Source of the DNA: an uncultured Clostridia bacterium
GTDB lineage: Bacteria > Bacillota > Clostridia > TANB77 > CAG-508
DNA: 38,705 nt
Assembly: GCA_944386415.1 (NCBI GenBank)
Contig: CALXAY010000012.1
Location: 1-38,705 of the forward strand
Reading direction: 5' to 3'
Shown: piece after piece, positions 26,915 through 34,860 of the stretch
Position numbering within the stretch: the stretch's first letter is position 1
Layout: each line of letters opens with the position of its first letter
Notes under the pieces: generated by a model
The model's input: only the letters and a program-made list of their open reading frames with translations
What the model was told of the DNA's origin: nothing
Database searches by the model: none
Translations under genes and position numbers: made by a program

Positions 26915-27199
26915 CTAAAACTTTTGTTCTTCATTTGAGTCCGGAAGATAAATATCTATATAATAAGAACCAAAAGCAGTATCACCCAATTTTTTGATAT
27001 TGTATCCAAGCCCTTGAAGATTAACTAATAATTGTGGATGAGGGGGAAGGTCAAAGTACACACAGACATAATCTGATTTAACTCCATTTCTAATCCAATC
27101 CTTTATTTTTCTCATACACTCTTTTTTTTGTTTACGATAAGTTTTCTTACTAAGTTGTCGTTTAGCCCTTTCATTAATAACTCTTGTTGCAGAAATCAT
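26915..27199 (-). CDS. 94-aa hypothetical protein
   Basis: The protein starts MISATRVINERAKRQLSKKT, a strongly basic helical region, followed by WIRNGVKSDYVCVYFDLPPH and a C-terminal part rich in beta-like segments (LGYNIKKLGDTAFGSYYIDI). The ATG at 27199 follows TTTGGAGGTAAT; a longer open frame upstream has no signal. It has its own strong promoter (27238-27266). It shares promoter spacer, operator-like repeat and leader with the 113-aa gene next door, though the proteins are not similar. Phage-like or accessory origin is possible. No family is recognised. Confidence 0.65.
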   Translation of the reverse strand: MISATRVINERAKRQLSKKTYRKQKKECMRKIKDWIRNGVKSDYVCVYFDLPPHPQLLVNLQGLGYNIKKLGDTAFGSYYIDIYLPDSNEEQKF

Positions 27200-27237
27200 A
27201 TTACCTCCAAACAACTGTGTACTATTAATACAAGCCA

Positions 27238-27266
27238 ATTATAGCATGTTTTACATAAAATATCAA
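27238..27266 (-). promoter_or_regulatory. Promoter with ATGT-N3-ACAT operator, 94-aa gene
   Basis: On the minus strand, TTGATA (27266-27261), 17-base spacer, TATAAT (27243-27238). The spacer carries the inverted repeat ATGTAAAACAT (27256-27246), matching the position of ATGTAATAACAT in the neighbouring promoter at 27741-27770. Confidence 0.7.
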
Positions 27267-27284
27267 AAACTTTAAATTTCCACA

Positions 27285-27343
27285 AAAGAAAATACCCCTG
27301 GTTAAAATCAGAGGTATTTTTAAGACTTTAATTAAAAGTCTTT
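27285..27343 (-). terminator. Tandem terminator hairpins after the 113-aa gene
   Basis: The main stem AAAATACC...GGTATTTT (27289-27320) is followed on the minus strand by TCTTTTG. A second stem AAGACTTT/AAAGTCTT (27322-27341) lies nearer the gene. Confidence 0.7.
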
Positions 27344-27360
27344 GTTTGAAGTTAATTATA

Positions 27361-27702
27361 TCACCATTTAATAGCAATTCTTTTGATGGAAATAGTAGAA
27401 ACTTGGAATCCCAAGCACATAAGAATAAGTTTAGCTATTGGTGATATATCATTGTAGTACAATGTTACTTCATTTTTTCCTTGGTAGCTTACTTCACTAA
27501 CTTTTTTAAGACAGAAAATTACTTGCTTAATTATACTGCTATATTTTGTGATTATACGTGCATTTTCAGCAGAAATAACAGGATAATTTTTCAAACAAGT
27601 AATTATAGAAATTATTTCGCTTGCTTCTTGGTCATCAAGAAAAATTTTATTTTCTGTTTTTGGAAATCCAAACATTTTTTGAATTTCAGTTAATGAAGTC
27701 AT
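27361..27702 (-). CDS. 113-aa hypothetical protein
   Basis: The protein starts MTSLTEIQKMFGFPKTENKI and continues with helical segments (ASEIISIITCLKNYPVISAE, SSIIKQVIFCLKKV) and a hydrophobic C-terminal region (ISPIAKLILMCLGF). It looks like a small cytosolic helical protein. The ATG at 27702 follows TTGTTTGGAGGAAAA, the same leader as the 94-aa gene. A consensus promoter lies at 27741-27770. No family is recognised. Confidence 0.65.
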   Translation of the reverse strand: MTSLTEIQKMFGFPKTENKIFLDDQEASEIISIITCLKNYPVISAENARIITKYSSIIKQVIFCLKKVSEVSYQGKNEVTLYYNDISPIAKLILMCLGFQVSTISIKRIAIKW

Positions 27703-27740
27703 TTTTCCTCCAAACAAGAATGTAATTACATTACAAAACT

Positions 27741-27770
27741 ATTATACTATGTTATTACATAATGTGTCAA
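27741..27770 (-). promoter_or_regulatory. Strong promoter with ATGT-N4-ACAT operator, 113-aa gene
   Basis: On the minus strand, consensus TTGACA (27770-27765), 18-base spacer, TATAAT (27746-27741). The spacer contains the inverted repeat ATGTAATAACAT (27760-27749). Confidence 0.75.
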
Positions 27771-27822
27771 AAGATTGTTTAGAAATTTTAAAAATAAATT
27801 TCAAATATAAATTTTAAAGTCC

Positions 27823-27851
27823 TTTACTTTAAAAATTTGTTATATTATAAT
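27823..27851 (+). promoter_or_regulatory. guaB promoter
   Basis: TTTACT (27823-27828), 17-base spacer, TATAAT (27846-27851), 32 bases before the ATG. No guanine riboswitch was seen in the short leader. Confidence 0.6.
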
Positions 27852-27883
27852 AGTTAAAATATGAGAAGGAAGGGAGAATACAA

Positions 27884-29390
27884 ATGGCAAAAATTTTAGA
27901 AGATATTTCAAGAACATTTAATGAATTTCTATTATTACCAAACTTAACAGATGAAAGATGTATACCATCAAAAGTATCATTAAAAACACCACTTGTGAAA
28001 TTTGAAAAAGGAGAAGAGTCCAAATACTATGCAAACATTCCAATGGTATCTGCTATCATGCAATCTGTTTCAGGAGAAGAAATGGGGATTGCATTAGCAA
28101 GAGAAGGGGGTGTTGCTTTTATTTATGGCTCACAAACAATTGAAAATCAAGCAAAGATGGTAAAAAGAGTAAAAAAATATAAAGCTGGATTTGTTGTAAG
28201 TGACTCAAATGTAAAGCCAAATGCTACTTTAGAAGAAGTACTTAATCTAACCAAAGAAACTGGACATTCAACAGTTATAATAACACAAGATGGAACAAAA
28301 AATGGAAAATTTTTAGGTTTAGTTACAGATAAAGATTATAGGTTATCTAGAGATAATAAGGAGACACCAATAAGTAATTTTATGACTCCAAAAGATAAAG
28401 TTATATGGGCAAAAGAAGGAATAAGTTTACCAGAAGCAAATGATATTATATGGGATAATAAAATTGCTTGTTTGCCTATACTAGATGATAAAGAACATTT
28501 AAAATATTTAGTTTTTCGTAAAGATTATGAAGACAGAAAGAATAATCCTAATTCACTACTTGATGAAAACAAGAGATATATAGTAGGTGCAGGAGTAAAT
28601 ACTAGAGATTTCGAGGAAAGAATACCTGCATTAGTAGATGCCGGAGTAGATTTGCTTTGTATAGATTCGTCTGATGGATATTCAGTTTGGCAAAAAAATA
28701 CAATAGATTTTGTAAGAAAAAAATATGGAGATAATGTAAAAATAGGTGCAGGAAATGTAGTAGATAGAGAAGGTTTTATGTATTTAGCTAAAGCTGGAGC
28801 AGATTTTATAAAAGTAGGTGTAGGTCGGAGGATCTATTTGCATAACACGTGAAACAAAAGGAATAGGAAGAGGACAAGCATCAAGTTTAATAGATGTAGT
28901 AGCTGCTCGTGATGAATATTATAAAAAAACAGGTATTTATATTCCAGTTTGTTCAGATGGAGGAATAGTACATGACCATCACATAACAATAGCTTTAGCA
29001 TTAGGTGCAGATTTTGTAATGATGGGAAGATATTTTGCAAGATTTGATGAAAGTCCTACAAGAGTTGTTAGAAAAGGAAATAATTATCTAAAAGAGTATT
29101 GGGGAGAAGGTTCAAATAGAGCTAGAAACTGGCAAAGATATGATATGGGAGGAGATAAAAAACTTTCTTTTGAAGAAGGTGTAGATTCTTATATACCTTA
29201 TGCCGGAAGATTAAAAGACAATTTAGAAATAACAGTTGCAAAAATAAAATCAACAATGTGTAATTGTGGAAGTATAACAATTCCAGAATTTCATGAAAAA
29301 GCAAGACTAGTACTAGTATCAGATGTCAGTATCTCAGAAGGAAGTGCACATGACGTTATATTGAAAGAAATTGACAATCAATTTAATTAA
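27884..29390 (+). CDS. guaB: IMP dehydrogenase, read through one in-frame CGG (+1 frameshift)
   Basis: IMPDH oxidises IMP to XMP, the committed step to GMP. The first frame encodes 314 residues with the two CBS domains (about 95-210) inside the barrel, up to [14 protein letters not shown] follows at 28826-28828; unshifted translation ends after 322 residues. Skipping the C gives [19 protein letters not shown], the active-site loop with catalytic Cys319. The flap region ([25 protein letters not shown]) and the C-terminus follow, 501 aa in total. Without the shift the protein lacks its active site. GGAAGGGAGA precedes the ATG. guaA is divergently arranged nearby. Confidence 0.92.
28826..28828 (+). 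other. In-frame CGG +1 shift site in guaB
   Basis: Context is GTA GGT C GGA GGA TCT. The extra C lies between Gly314 and Gly315 of the catalytic loop. The unshifted frame ends seven codons later at TGA. Confidence 0.7.
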
Positions 29391-29393
29391 AAA

Positions 29394-29437
29394 AACTGCT
29401 ATAAGATGATATTCAAATCTTATAGCAGTTTCGTTTT
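29394..29437 (+). terminator. Intrinsic terminator of guaB
   Basis: AACTGCTATAAGAT/ATCTTATAGCAGTT forms a perfect 14-bp stem, followed by TTCGTTTT. Confidence 0.85.
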
Positions 29438-29445
29438 AGCTATAG

Positions 29446-29538
29446 TTATCTATTGTTATTTTGTTTTTCATTGTTATTGTTGTTATTGTTTTGATTATTT
29501 TTGTTGTTTCTGTTTTGTTTATTATGTTTATCTGACAT
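29446..29538 (-). CDS. 30-aa asparagine-rich peptide
   Basis: GGAGGTG lies 7 bases before the ATG at 29538. The peptide begins MSDKHNKQNRNNKNNQ and is about half Asn, with Lys, Gln and Arg, ending ...NEKQNNNR. It is soluble, basic and low-complexity. Small Asn/Lys-rich proteins of this kind in spore-formers are often spore-associated, but I cannot assign a family. The good ribosome-binding site and the stop before the guaB terminator are the arguments for a real gene. The rest of the guaB-murD interval holds no other feature I can support. Confidence 0.5.
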   Translation of the reverse strand: MSDKHNKQNRNNKNNQNNNNNNNEKQNNNR

Positions 29539-29685
29539 GAAAAGCACCTCCAATCAAATCTAATATTATTCTTCTCAAAATAAGAAAAAATATTCTGGTA
29601 CAAATTGTTTTTTTTAATAATTTGTTATATAATACCAAAAAAATAAATAAAAATTAAATAAGGCTTAATTTTTTGGGGGATTATA

Positions 29686-31086
29686 ATGGAGTTTAAAAAT
29701 CAAAAATTAATAGAATTTAATAAGTATTTAAAAAAGAAAAAAGTTGCAATAATAGGTCTAGGAGTAAGTAATTTACCACTTTTAAAATATATGTATGAAA
29801 AAGATGCATATGTTACAGTATTTGATGAAAAGGAAAAAGAAGAAATACCAAGAAAACTACTAGAAAGATTACAAAAATATGGTGCAAATGCTTTTTTTGG
29901 AAAAGAATGTTTTAAAAATTTAAAAGGATTTGATATTATATTTAGATCACCTAGTTGTTTACCTACAAGAAAAGAATTAGTAGAAGAGAAAGAAAGAGGA
30001 GCGATTATAACATCTGAAATAGAAATGCTAATGAAAATAGCCCCTTGTAAAATAATTGGAGTAACTGGAAGTGATGGAAAAACAACAACTACTAGTTTGA
30101 TTTATAGTATATTAAAAAAAGCAAGGTATAATACTTATTTAGGAGGAAATATAGGAATACCTTTATTTACAAAAATTGATGAAATGAGACCTAATGATAT
30201 TTTAGTGTTAGAATTAAGTAGTTTTCAATTAATGGGGATGAAAATAAGTCCTAATATTTCAGTTATTACTAATATAACACCAAATCATTTAAATATTCAC
30301 AAAGATTATGAAGAATATATAGATGCTAAAAAAAATATTTTTAAATATCAGAATGAAAATGATTATTTAATATTAAATTATGATAATGAAATAACAAGAG
30401 CTTGTAAAACTCAATCTAAATCAAAAGTTATTTATTTTAGTAGTAAAGAAAAATTAGATAACGGATTTATTATAGATAACGGAATAATAAAAGAATGTGA
30501 AGATGGAATTAGAAAACATATATTAAACACAAAAGATGTTATTTTAAGAGGAAATCACAATTTTGAAAATATTGCATCAGCTTTTGCTGCAACTAAAACA
30601 TTGGTAGATCAGGATACAGCAATAGAAGCTGTAAAAGAGTTTAAAGCAGTAGAACATAGATTAGAATTTGTAAGAGAACTTAATAATGTCAAATGGTATA
30701 ATGATTCTGTTAGTTCGTCGCCTACAAGAACTATTGCAGGATTAAATTCTTTTGATGAAAATATAGTTTTAATAGCAGGTGGTTATGACAAAAATTTAGA
30801 TTATACACCTATTGCAAAACCGATACTTAAAAAAGTTAAAACTTTAATATTATTAGGTGCAACATCTGGAAAAATATTTGAAGCGGTGAAAAAAGAAGAG
30901 GAAAAGGAAGGAAAAAGTATAAATATTTATATGTCAAATACATTAGAAGAAGCTGTAAACTTAGCCAAAAAATATGCTAAATCAAACGAAGTAGTTCTAT
31001 TTTCTCCTGCTAGTGCTAGTTTTGATATGTTTAAAAATTTTGCAGAAAGAGGAAATATATTTAAAAATTTAGTAAATAAGTTATAA
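29686..31086 (+). CDS. murD: UDP-N-acetylmuramoylalanine--D-glutamate ligase
   Basis: The 466-aa cytosolic ligase adds D-Glu to UDP-MurNAc-L-Ala in peptidoglycan synthesis. The N-terminal Rossmann-like domain has AIIGLGVSNLPLLKYM. The central ATPase domain has the P-loop GVTGSDGKTTTTSLI (about 122-136), ELSSFQLMGM, and the NITPNHLNIH metal/ATP region. The C-terminal domain has EHRLEFVRELNNVKWYNDS and FSPASASFDMFKNFAERG. The start follows GGGGGATT. It is followed by a hairpin that also holds the next gene's ribosome-binding site. Confidence 0.94.
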   Translation: MEFKNQKLIEFNKYLKKKKVAIIGLGVSNLPLLKYMYEKDAYVTVFDEKEKEEIPRKLLERLQKYGANAFFGKECFKNLKGFDIIFRSPSCLPTRKELVEEKERGAIITSEIEMLMKIAPCKIIGVTGSDGKTTTTSLIYSILKKARYNTYLGGNIGIPLFTKIDEMRPNDILVLELSSFQLMGMKISPNISVITNITPNHLNIHKDYEEYIDAKKNIFKYQNENDYLILNYDNEITRACKTQSKSKVIYFSSKEKLDNGFIIDNGIIKECEDGIRKHILNTKDVILRGNHNFENIASAFAATKTLVDQDTAIEAVKEFKAVEHRLEFVRELNNVKWYNDSVSSSPTRTIAGLNSFDENIVLIAGGYDKNLDYTPIAKPILKKVKTLILLGATSGKIFEAVKKEEEKEGKSINIYMSNTLEEAVNLAKKYAKSNEVVLFSPASASFDMFKNFAERGNIFKNLVNKL

Positions 31087-31095
31087 CATAATTTT

Positions 31096-31137
31096 AAAAA
31101 CCTCCATATTATATAGAAAAGATAAGGAGGTTTTTTT
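31096..31137 (+). terminator. murD terminator hairpin that contains the next gene's ribosome-binding site
   Basis: AAAAACCTCC (31096-31105) pairs with GGAGGTTTTT (31126-31135), and the T7 run ends directly at the ATG at 31138. GGAGG is therefore fully inside the 3' arm. The layout matches 11472-11513. Confidence 0.65.
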
Positions 31138-31695
31138 ATGTATAATAACGAACCATTTGACGATTACATAAGGTCTATTTTAGGTTATCCAACCCCTAAT
31201 ACTATGTATGTTCCAGAAAGTAATAATTATAATAGTTATGTAAACTACACAGGGAATAATACAAATGAGGATATAAAAATTTTAGAGCAATGTTATCCAG
31301 AAATATATAAAATAGTATATCCAATGATAAAAAACAGATGTAGCAGGGTTTCAGAGCCAATAACAGAAGATTTAATTAATAATATTACAAATGAAATTTA
31401 TTCTTCTATAGAAGTAACAAATGAAGTAAATCTTAATATTAATCTAAAAAATGAAGTAAGTAATAACAATAATAGAGATGGTAAGAAAGACGAAGTAAAA
31501 AAAGAAAATAGGGAAGATAGGCAAGGAAACGGGCTAAGAGATTTAATAAAAATTTTATTAATTAGAGAATTAATAAGAAACAGAAGACCACACCCACGTC
31601 CACCTATGCAACCAAGACCACCATTTTTACCAGAAAGACCAGGAATGACACCAATTAGACCAAGATATGATTATATGGATATTTATGAAAATTAA
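31138..31695 (+). CDS. 185-aa Asn-rich, Pro-rich-tailed hypothetical protein
   Basis: The N-terminus is Asn/Tyr-rich (MYNNEPFDDYIRSILGYPTP). A helical middle contains CYPEIYKIVYPMIKNRC. An Asn/Lys/Glu linker follows, then a basic segment (LIKILLIRELIRNRRP) and a proline/arginine-rich tail (HPRPPMQPRPPFLPERPGM). There is no signal peptide. The composition recalls small spore-coat or morphogenetic proteins of Clostridia, but this is inference. Translation may be gated because GGAGG lies in the terminator hairpin just upstream. Confidence 0.75.
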   Translation: MYNNEPFDDYIRSILGYPTPNTMYVPESNNYNSYVNYTGNNTNEDIKILEQCYPEIYKIVYPMIKNRCSRVSEPITEDLINNITNEIYSSIEVTNEVNLNINLKNEVSNNNNRDGKKDEVKKENREDRQGNGLRDLIKILLIRELIRNRRPHPRPPMQPRPPFLPERPGMTPIRPRYDYMDIYEN

Positions 31696-31700
31696 TTATA

Positions 31701-31736
31701 AGATATGCTAAAAATCTAAATTTAGCATATCTTTTT
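31701..31736 (+). terminator. Intrinsic terminator
   Basis: AGATATGCTAAA/TTTAGCATATCT perfect stem followed by T5. Bases 31737-31967 hold no gene I can support; a TTGTAA...TAAAAT promoter-like pair lies about 50-75 bases before the next gene. Confidence 0.8.
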
Positions 31737-31967
31737 AAAGTGCAATAGAGTAGAACAACATTAACAAGAGAGATAGATAAATATAGAAGAATAATTAATA
31801 ATAATTATGTGATTTTATATACTAGCGGGAAAGAAGAGAAAAAAGTAAAAAATATAGAAATAAAAACTTGTTTTTATATAACATACTTGTAAAAATTATA
31901 ATTTGTGATAAAATAAGAAAAAAGTTATTATATAAGAAATTTAATAAACAATAAAGGAAAAGTAAAA

Positions 31968-32858
31968 ATGATATTTGTTATATTTGTAAATTTAGTAATA
32001 ATAATAGTATTATATATGTTATTTTTTGTAAAAAAATTAGGAAATACAGAAAAAATTGATTTAAAAGAATTTGATGCACCAATATTGGGATATTTAGATA
32101 ATTCTAATGGTAATATATATGATTGGTTACTTGCTGAAATATTAGAAATGGTAAGAAAAAAATATATAGAAATAGAATATATAAGAAAAGATGTTGATAA
32201 ATATGACTATATCTTCAAAAAAAGTAAAAACATAGATTTAAAAGATTTGAAGACATATGAGATAAATGTATATAGAATATTATTTGACAAAAAAGATACG
32301 ATATCAATGGATGAATTAGAGGAATATGTTAAATTAAATGATAGCAAAAAAAATGATATAAATATAAAATTAATAGTTTTTAAAAATCGAATAGAAGAGG
32401 CATTAATTGACTTAGATATAGTAAGTATGCAGAAGAAAAAGCAAATAAAGGTAATAAAGAGGCTTATGATAATAATGGCATTAATATCTATTATGATAGC
32501 ATATTATATCGAGGAAGAAATTATATTTTCAATAATTGCATTTATAGAAATTGTAATAATATATATTATGATAATGAGATGTGACTATTATACAGAGTTT
32601 GGAAAGGAATTAAAAGAAAGAGTAAAAGAATATAAAAATTATTTAGAAGATAATGAATTGATTGGAGAAAAAAATATATCACATCAGGTATTATATGAAA
32701 AAGCTTATATCGATGCCATAGCTTTTCATATAAATAAAATTGCTAAAGATGAGTTTATATACGATGAAATGAAATATATAACAAAAGAAAAAAGAAAAGA
32801 ATGGATAAATTGGATTTTTCTAATACTATACTGGGTAATAATTTGGGTTTTATGTTAA
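31968..32858 (+). CDS. DUF2207-like C-terminal membrane protein
   Basis: The 296-aa protein starts with a membrane helix (2-22), then DAPILGYLDNSNGNIYDWLL, followed by a winged-helix-like region (EMVRKKYIEIEYI...DYIFKK). These correspond to the cytoplasmic C-terminal half of DUF2207 proteins. Two adjacent helices lie at about 168-205, and another helix at the C-terminus. The large extracytoplasmic N-terminal domain of full-length DUF2207 proteins is absent, so this is a short variant or a fragment. GGAAAAG precedes the start. Function is unknown. Confidence 0.65.
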   Translation: MIFVIFVNLVIIIVLYMLFFVKKLGNTEKIDLKEFDAPILGYLDNSNGNIYDWLLAEILEMVRKKYIEIEYIRKDVDKYDYIFKKSKNIDLKDLKTYEINVYRILFDKKDTISMDELEEYVKLNDSKKNDINIKLIVFKNRIEEALIDLDIVSMQKKKQIKVIKRLMIIMALISIMIAYYIEEEIIFSIIAFIEIVIIYIMIMRCDYYTEFGKELKERVKEYKNYLEDNELIGEKNISHQVLYEKAYIDAIAFHINKIAKDEFIYDEMKYITKEKRKEWINWIFLILYWVIIWVLC

Positions 32859-33006
32859 TCTCAGAAATAAAGATTAAAAAAATTCAGAAACCTTTGATTT
32901 TTAAGATTTACGCACTATTATATTAAATCACAAAAAGGTAACTTTATGGTAAAAAGAAAAACAGAAAGAATTTAAAATTTAGTTTAAACATTAATAAAAA
33001 AATAAG

Positions 33007-33111
33007 GTGAAATGGGAAAATGATAAATTGGAAGCGTTTATGCTTGGAGATAAAGAAAAATTAGATAAAAAGATTTTTGCATTTAATCTAGAAGAAAACC
33101 ATTACCTTTAA
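33007..33111 (+). pseudogene. Possible 34-codon gene remnant
   Basis: A frame beginning with GTG encodes KWENDKLEAFMLGDKEKLDK and a short tail ending at TAA. Composition is protein-like but there is no ribosome-binding site and no recognised family. The remaining bases of 32859-33241 show nothing beyond the AAAGGTGG site of the CBS gene. Confidence 0.2.
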
Positions 33112-33241
33112 TAATGTTGATAACTTAATTCTTATATATAAATACTTTTTTAACATCTTTTAATTATTATTGTAAATTAAAGAATATTATTTAATTTTTT
33201 GTTAAGAATAATATTAATAAAAATTGAAAGGTGGTTAAAAA

Positions 33242-33685
33242 ATGAAAGTTCAAGATTGCATGTGTAAAGATATTTATTGTATTAAGCCAGAAACAAAAAT
33301 TGGAGAAGCGGCAAAATTAATGTCTCAAAATCATGTGGGATGTTTACCAGTATGTGATAATAATAATTCTATATGTGGCATAGTCACAGATAGAGATTTG
33401 GTTTTAAGATGTATTGCTTGTGATAAAGATGTAAATAAGACTCCTATAAGTGATATAATGACTTGCAATGTTATTACTTGTAAAAAAACAGATGATATAG
33501 TAAATGCTGAAAGCAAAATGGGGCAAAAACAAGTAAGAAGACTTCCGGTATGCGATGATAATAATAGGGTTGTAGGAATGCTTACTTTAGGCGATTTAGT
33601 AAATAATGATGATGAATCGGAAGAAGATCTCTGGAGTACTTTAGAAGATATTTGTGATTGTAATGGAAATCAAAATAATATGTAA
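33242..33685 (+). CDS. Tandem CBS-domain protein
   Basis: The 147-aa protein consists of two CBS domains. The first is about 1-60 with HVGCLPVCDNNNSICGIVTD and RDLVLR; the second is about 70-125 with RRLPVCDDNNRVVGMLTLGD. An acidic tail follows. Such proteins bind adenosine nucleotides and regulate partners. Cysteines are unusually frequent (about ten), mostly at surface-like positions. AAAGGTGG lies before the ATG. It is a single-gene unit with its own terminator. Confidence 0.9.
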   Translation: MKVQDCMCKDIYCIKPETKIGEAAKLMSQNHVGCLPVCDNNNSICGIVTDRDLVLRCIACDKDVNKTPISDIMTCNVITCKKTDDIVNAESKMGQKQVRRLPVCDDNNRVVGMLTLGDLVNNDDESEEDLWSTLEDICDCNGNQNNM

Positions 33686-33690
33686 TTTTA

Positions 33691-33715
33691 AAGGCGGATA
33701 TTAGACCGCCTTTTT
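33691..33715 (+). terminator. Intrinsic terminator
   Basis: AAGGCGG...CCGCCTT stem with an 8-base loop and T5, just after the CBS gene. Confidence 0.85.
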
Positions 33716-33741
33716 GCATATAATAAGCTAGGGAGGAGAAG

Positions 33742-34839
33742 ATGATTTGGAATATTTCTTATTGGAGTAAAGTCTTAAAAAGAATTTTATATGTTATATT
33801 TATCTTACTTGGTTTATATATAGGGTTAAAATTATCTGCTTTTTATATGCCATTTTTAGTTGCTTTTATTATATCTTTAATAATAGAGCCTACAATAAAG
33901 TTTATTATGCAAAAAACAGGACTTACAAGAAAAGTAAGTTCAATTATAATATTTTTATTAGTATCTTTATTAATATTAGGAACTCTTACTTGGCTAATAA
34001 TAACTATTTTTTCTGAAGCTTCAAGTTTATTACAAGGAATAAATGATTATTTTGATAAAGTATACATACAATTCCAAAATTTTGTTACAAGTTTGAGTTT
34101 TGATAAGATACATTTATCAAATGAAATATTACAAGTAGTGCAAAATTCTACTGGAAATGTGTTAGAAGCAGTTTCAAATTGGTTAAAAAACGGATTAACT
34201 AGCTTAATTAATTTAGTAACAAGTCTTCCTTCAATTACAATATGTATAGGTATTACTGTAATTGCGTTATATTTTATATGTGTTGATAAGATTTATATAA
34301 TAGATCAAATAGAACATCATCTGCCCAAAGTTTGGGTAAAAAAAATAAAGATTCATTCAAGAGAGTTAATAGGAACTCTTGGTGGATACTTGAAAGCAGA
34401 GGTAAGCTTAATTTTAATTTCCTTTTTTATTTCTTTAATTGGTTTATATATTCTACAGTTTGCAGGGTTTAACATAAAATATCCATTATTGATGGCTTTA
34501 GCAATTGGTTTTGTGGATAGTCTTCCAATATTAGGCTCAGGAAGTTTTATGATACCTTGGGCAATAATTTCAGCAATAAATGGAGATATAAATCTAGGAA
34601 TTGCAATAATTGTTTTACTTATTTTAATGAGCGTAATAAGGCAGATTTTAGAACCAAAATTAGTTAGTAAAAATATAGGTGTTCATCCAATATTTACTTT
34701 AATTGCAATGTATACGGGATTTAAATTAATAGGAATAATTGGTCTACTTATAGGACCTATAGTATTAATAATAGTTAAAAATATATTTGCAAATTTAATC
34801 GATAGGGGAGTATTTAAAACAATTTTTGACAAAAAATAG
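33742..34839 (+). CDS. AI-2E family transporter (YtvI-like)
   Basis: The 365-aa membrane protein has about eight helices in the AI-2E family order. Three N-terminal helices are followed by a soluble segment (about 95-165) and then the conserved C-terminal block FVDSLPILGSGSFMIPWAII, RQILEPKLVSKNIGVHPIFT and GFKLIGIIGLLIGPI. Members include the sporulation protein YtvI and Na+/H+ antiporter-like proteins. The substrate is unknown. AGGGAGGAG precedes the start. Confidence 0.88.
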   Translation: MIWNISYWSKVLKRILYVIFILLGLYIGLKLSAFYMPFLVAFIISLIIEPTIKFIMQKTGLTRKVSSIIIFLLVSLLILGTLTWLIITIFSEASSLLQGINDYFDKVYIQFQNFVTSLSFDKIHLSNEILQVVQNSTGNVLEAVSNWLKNGLTSLINLVTSLPSITICIGITVIALYFICVDKIYIIDQIEHHLPKVWVKKIKIHSRELIGTLGGYLKAEVSLILISFFISLIGLYILQFAGFNIKYPLLMALAIGFVDSLPILGSGSFMIPWAIISAINGDINLGIAIIVLLILMSVIRQILEPKLVSKNIGVHPIFTLIAMYTGFKLIGIIGLLIGPIVLIIVKNIFANLIDRGVFKTIFDKK

Positions 34840-34860
34840 AAGCTATAAAGCTTCTATCTT
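34837..34860. terminator. Hairpin between convergent genes
   Basis: ATAGAAGCT/AGCTTCTAT perfect stem with a 4-base loop, overlapping the end of the minus-strand gene. The T-rich tail is short. Confidence 0.6.

Noticed and set aside
27852..27883. Guanine riboswitch before guaB or guaA
   Set aside because: The leaders are too short and lack the conserved purine-riboswitch loop sequences.
29019..29390. Separate small ORF after guaB
   Set aside because: It is the IMPDH C-terminus in the +1 frame after the CGG site, with no start signal of its own.
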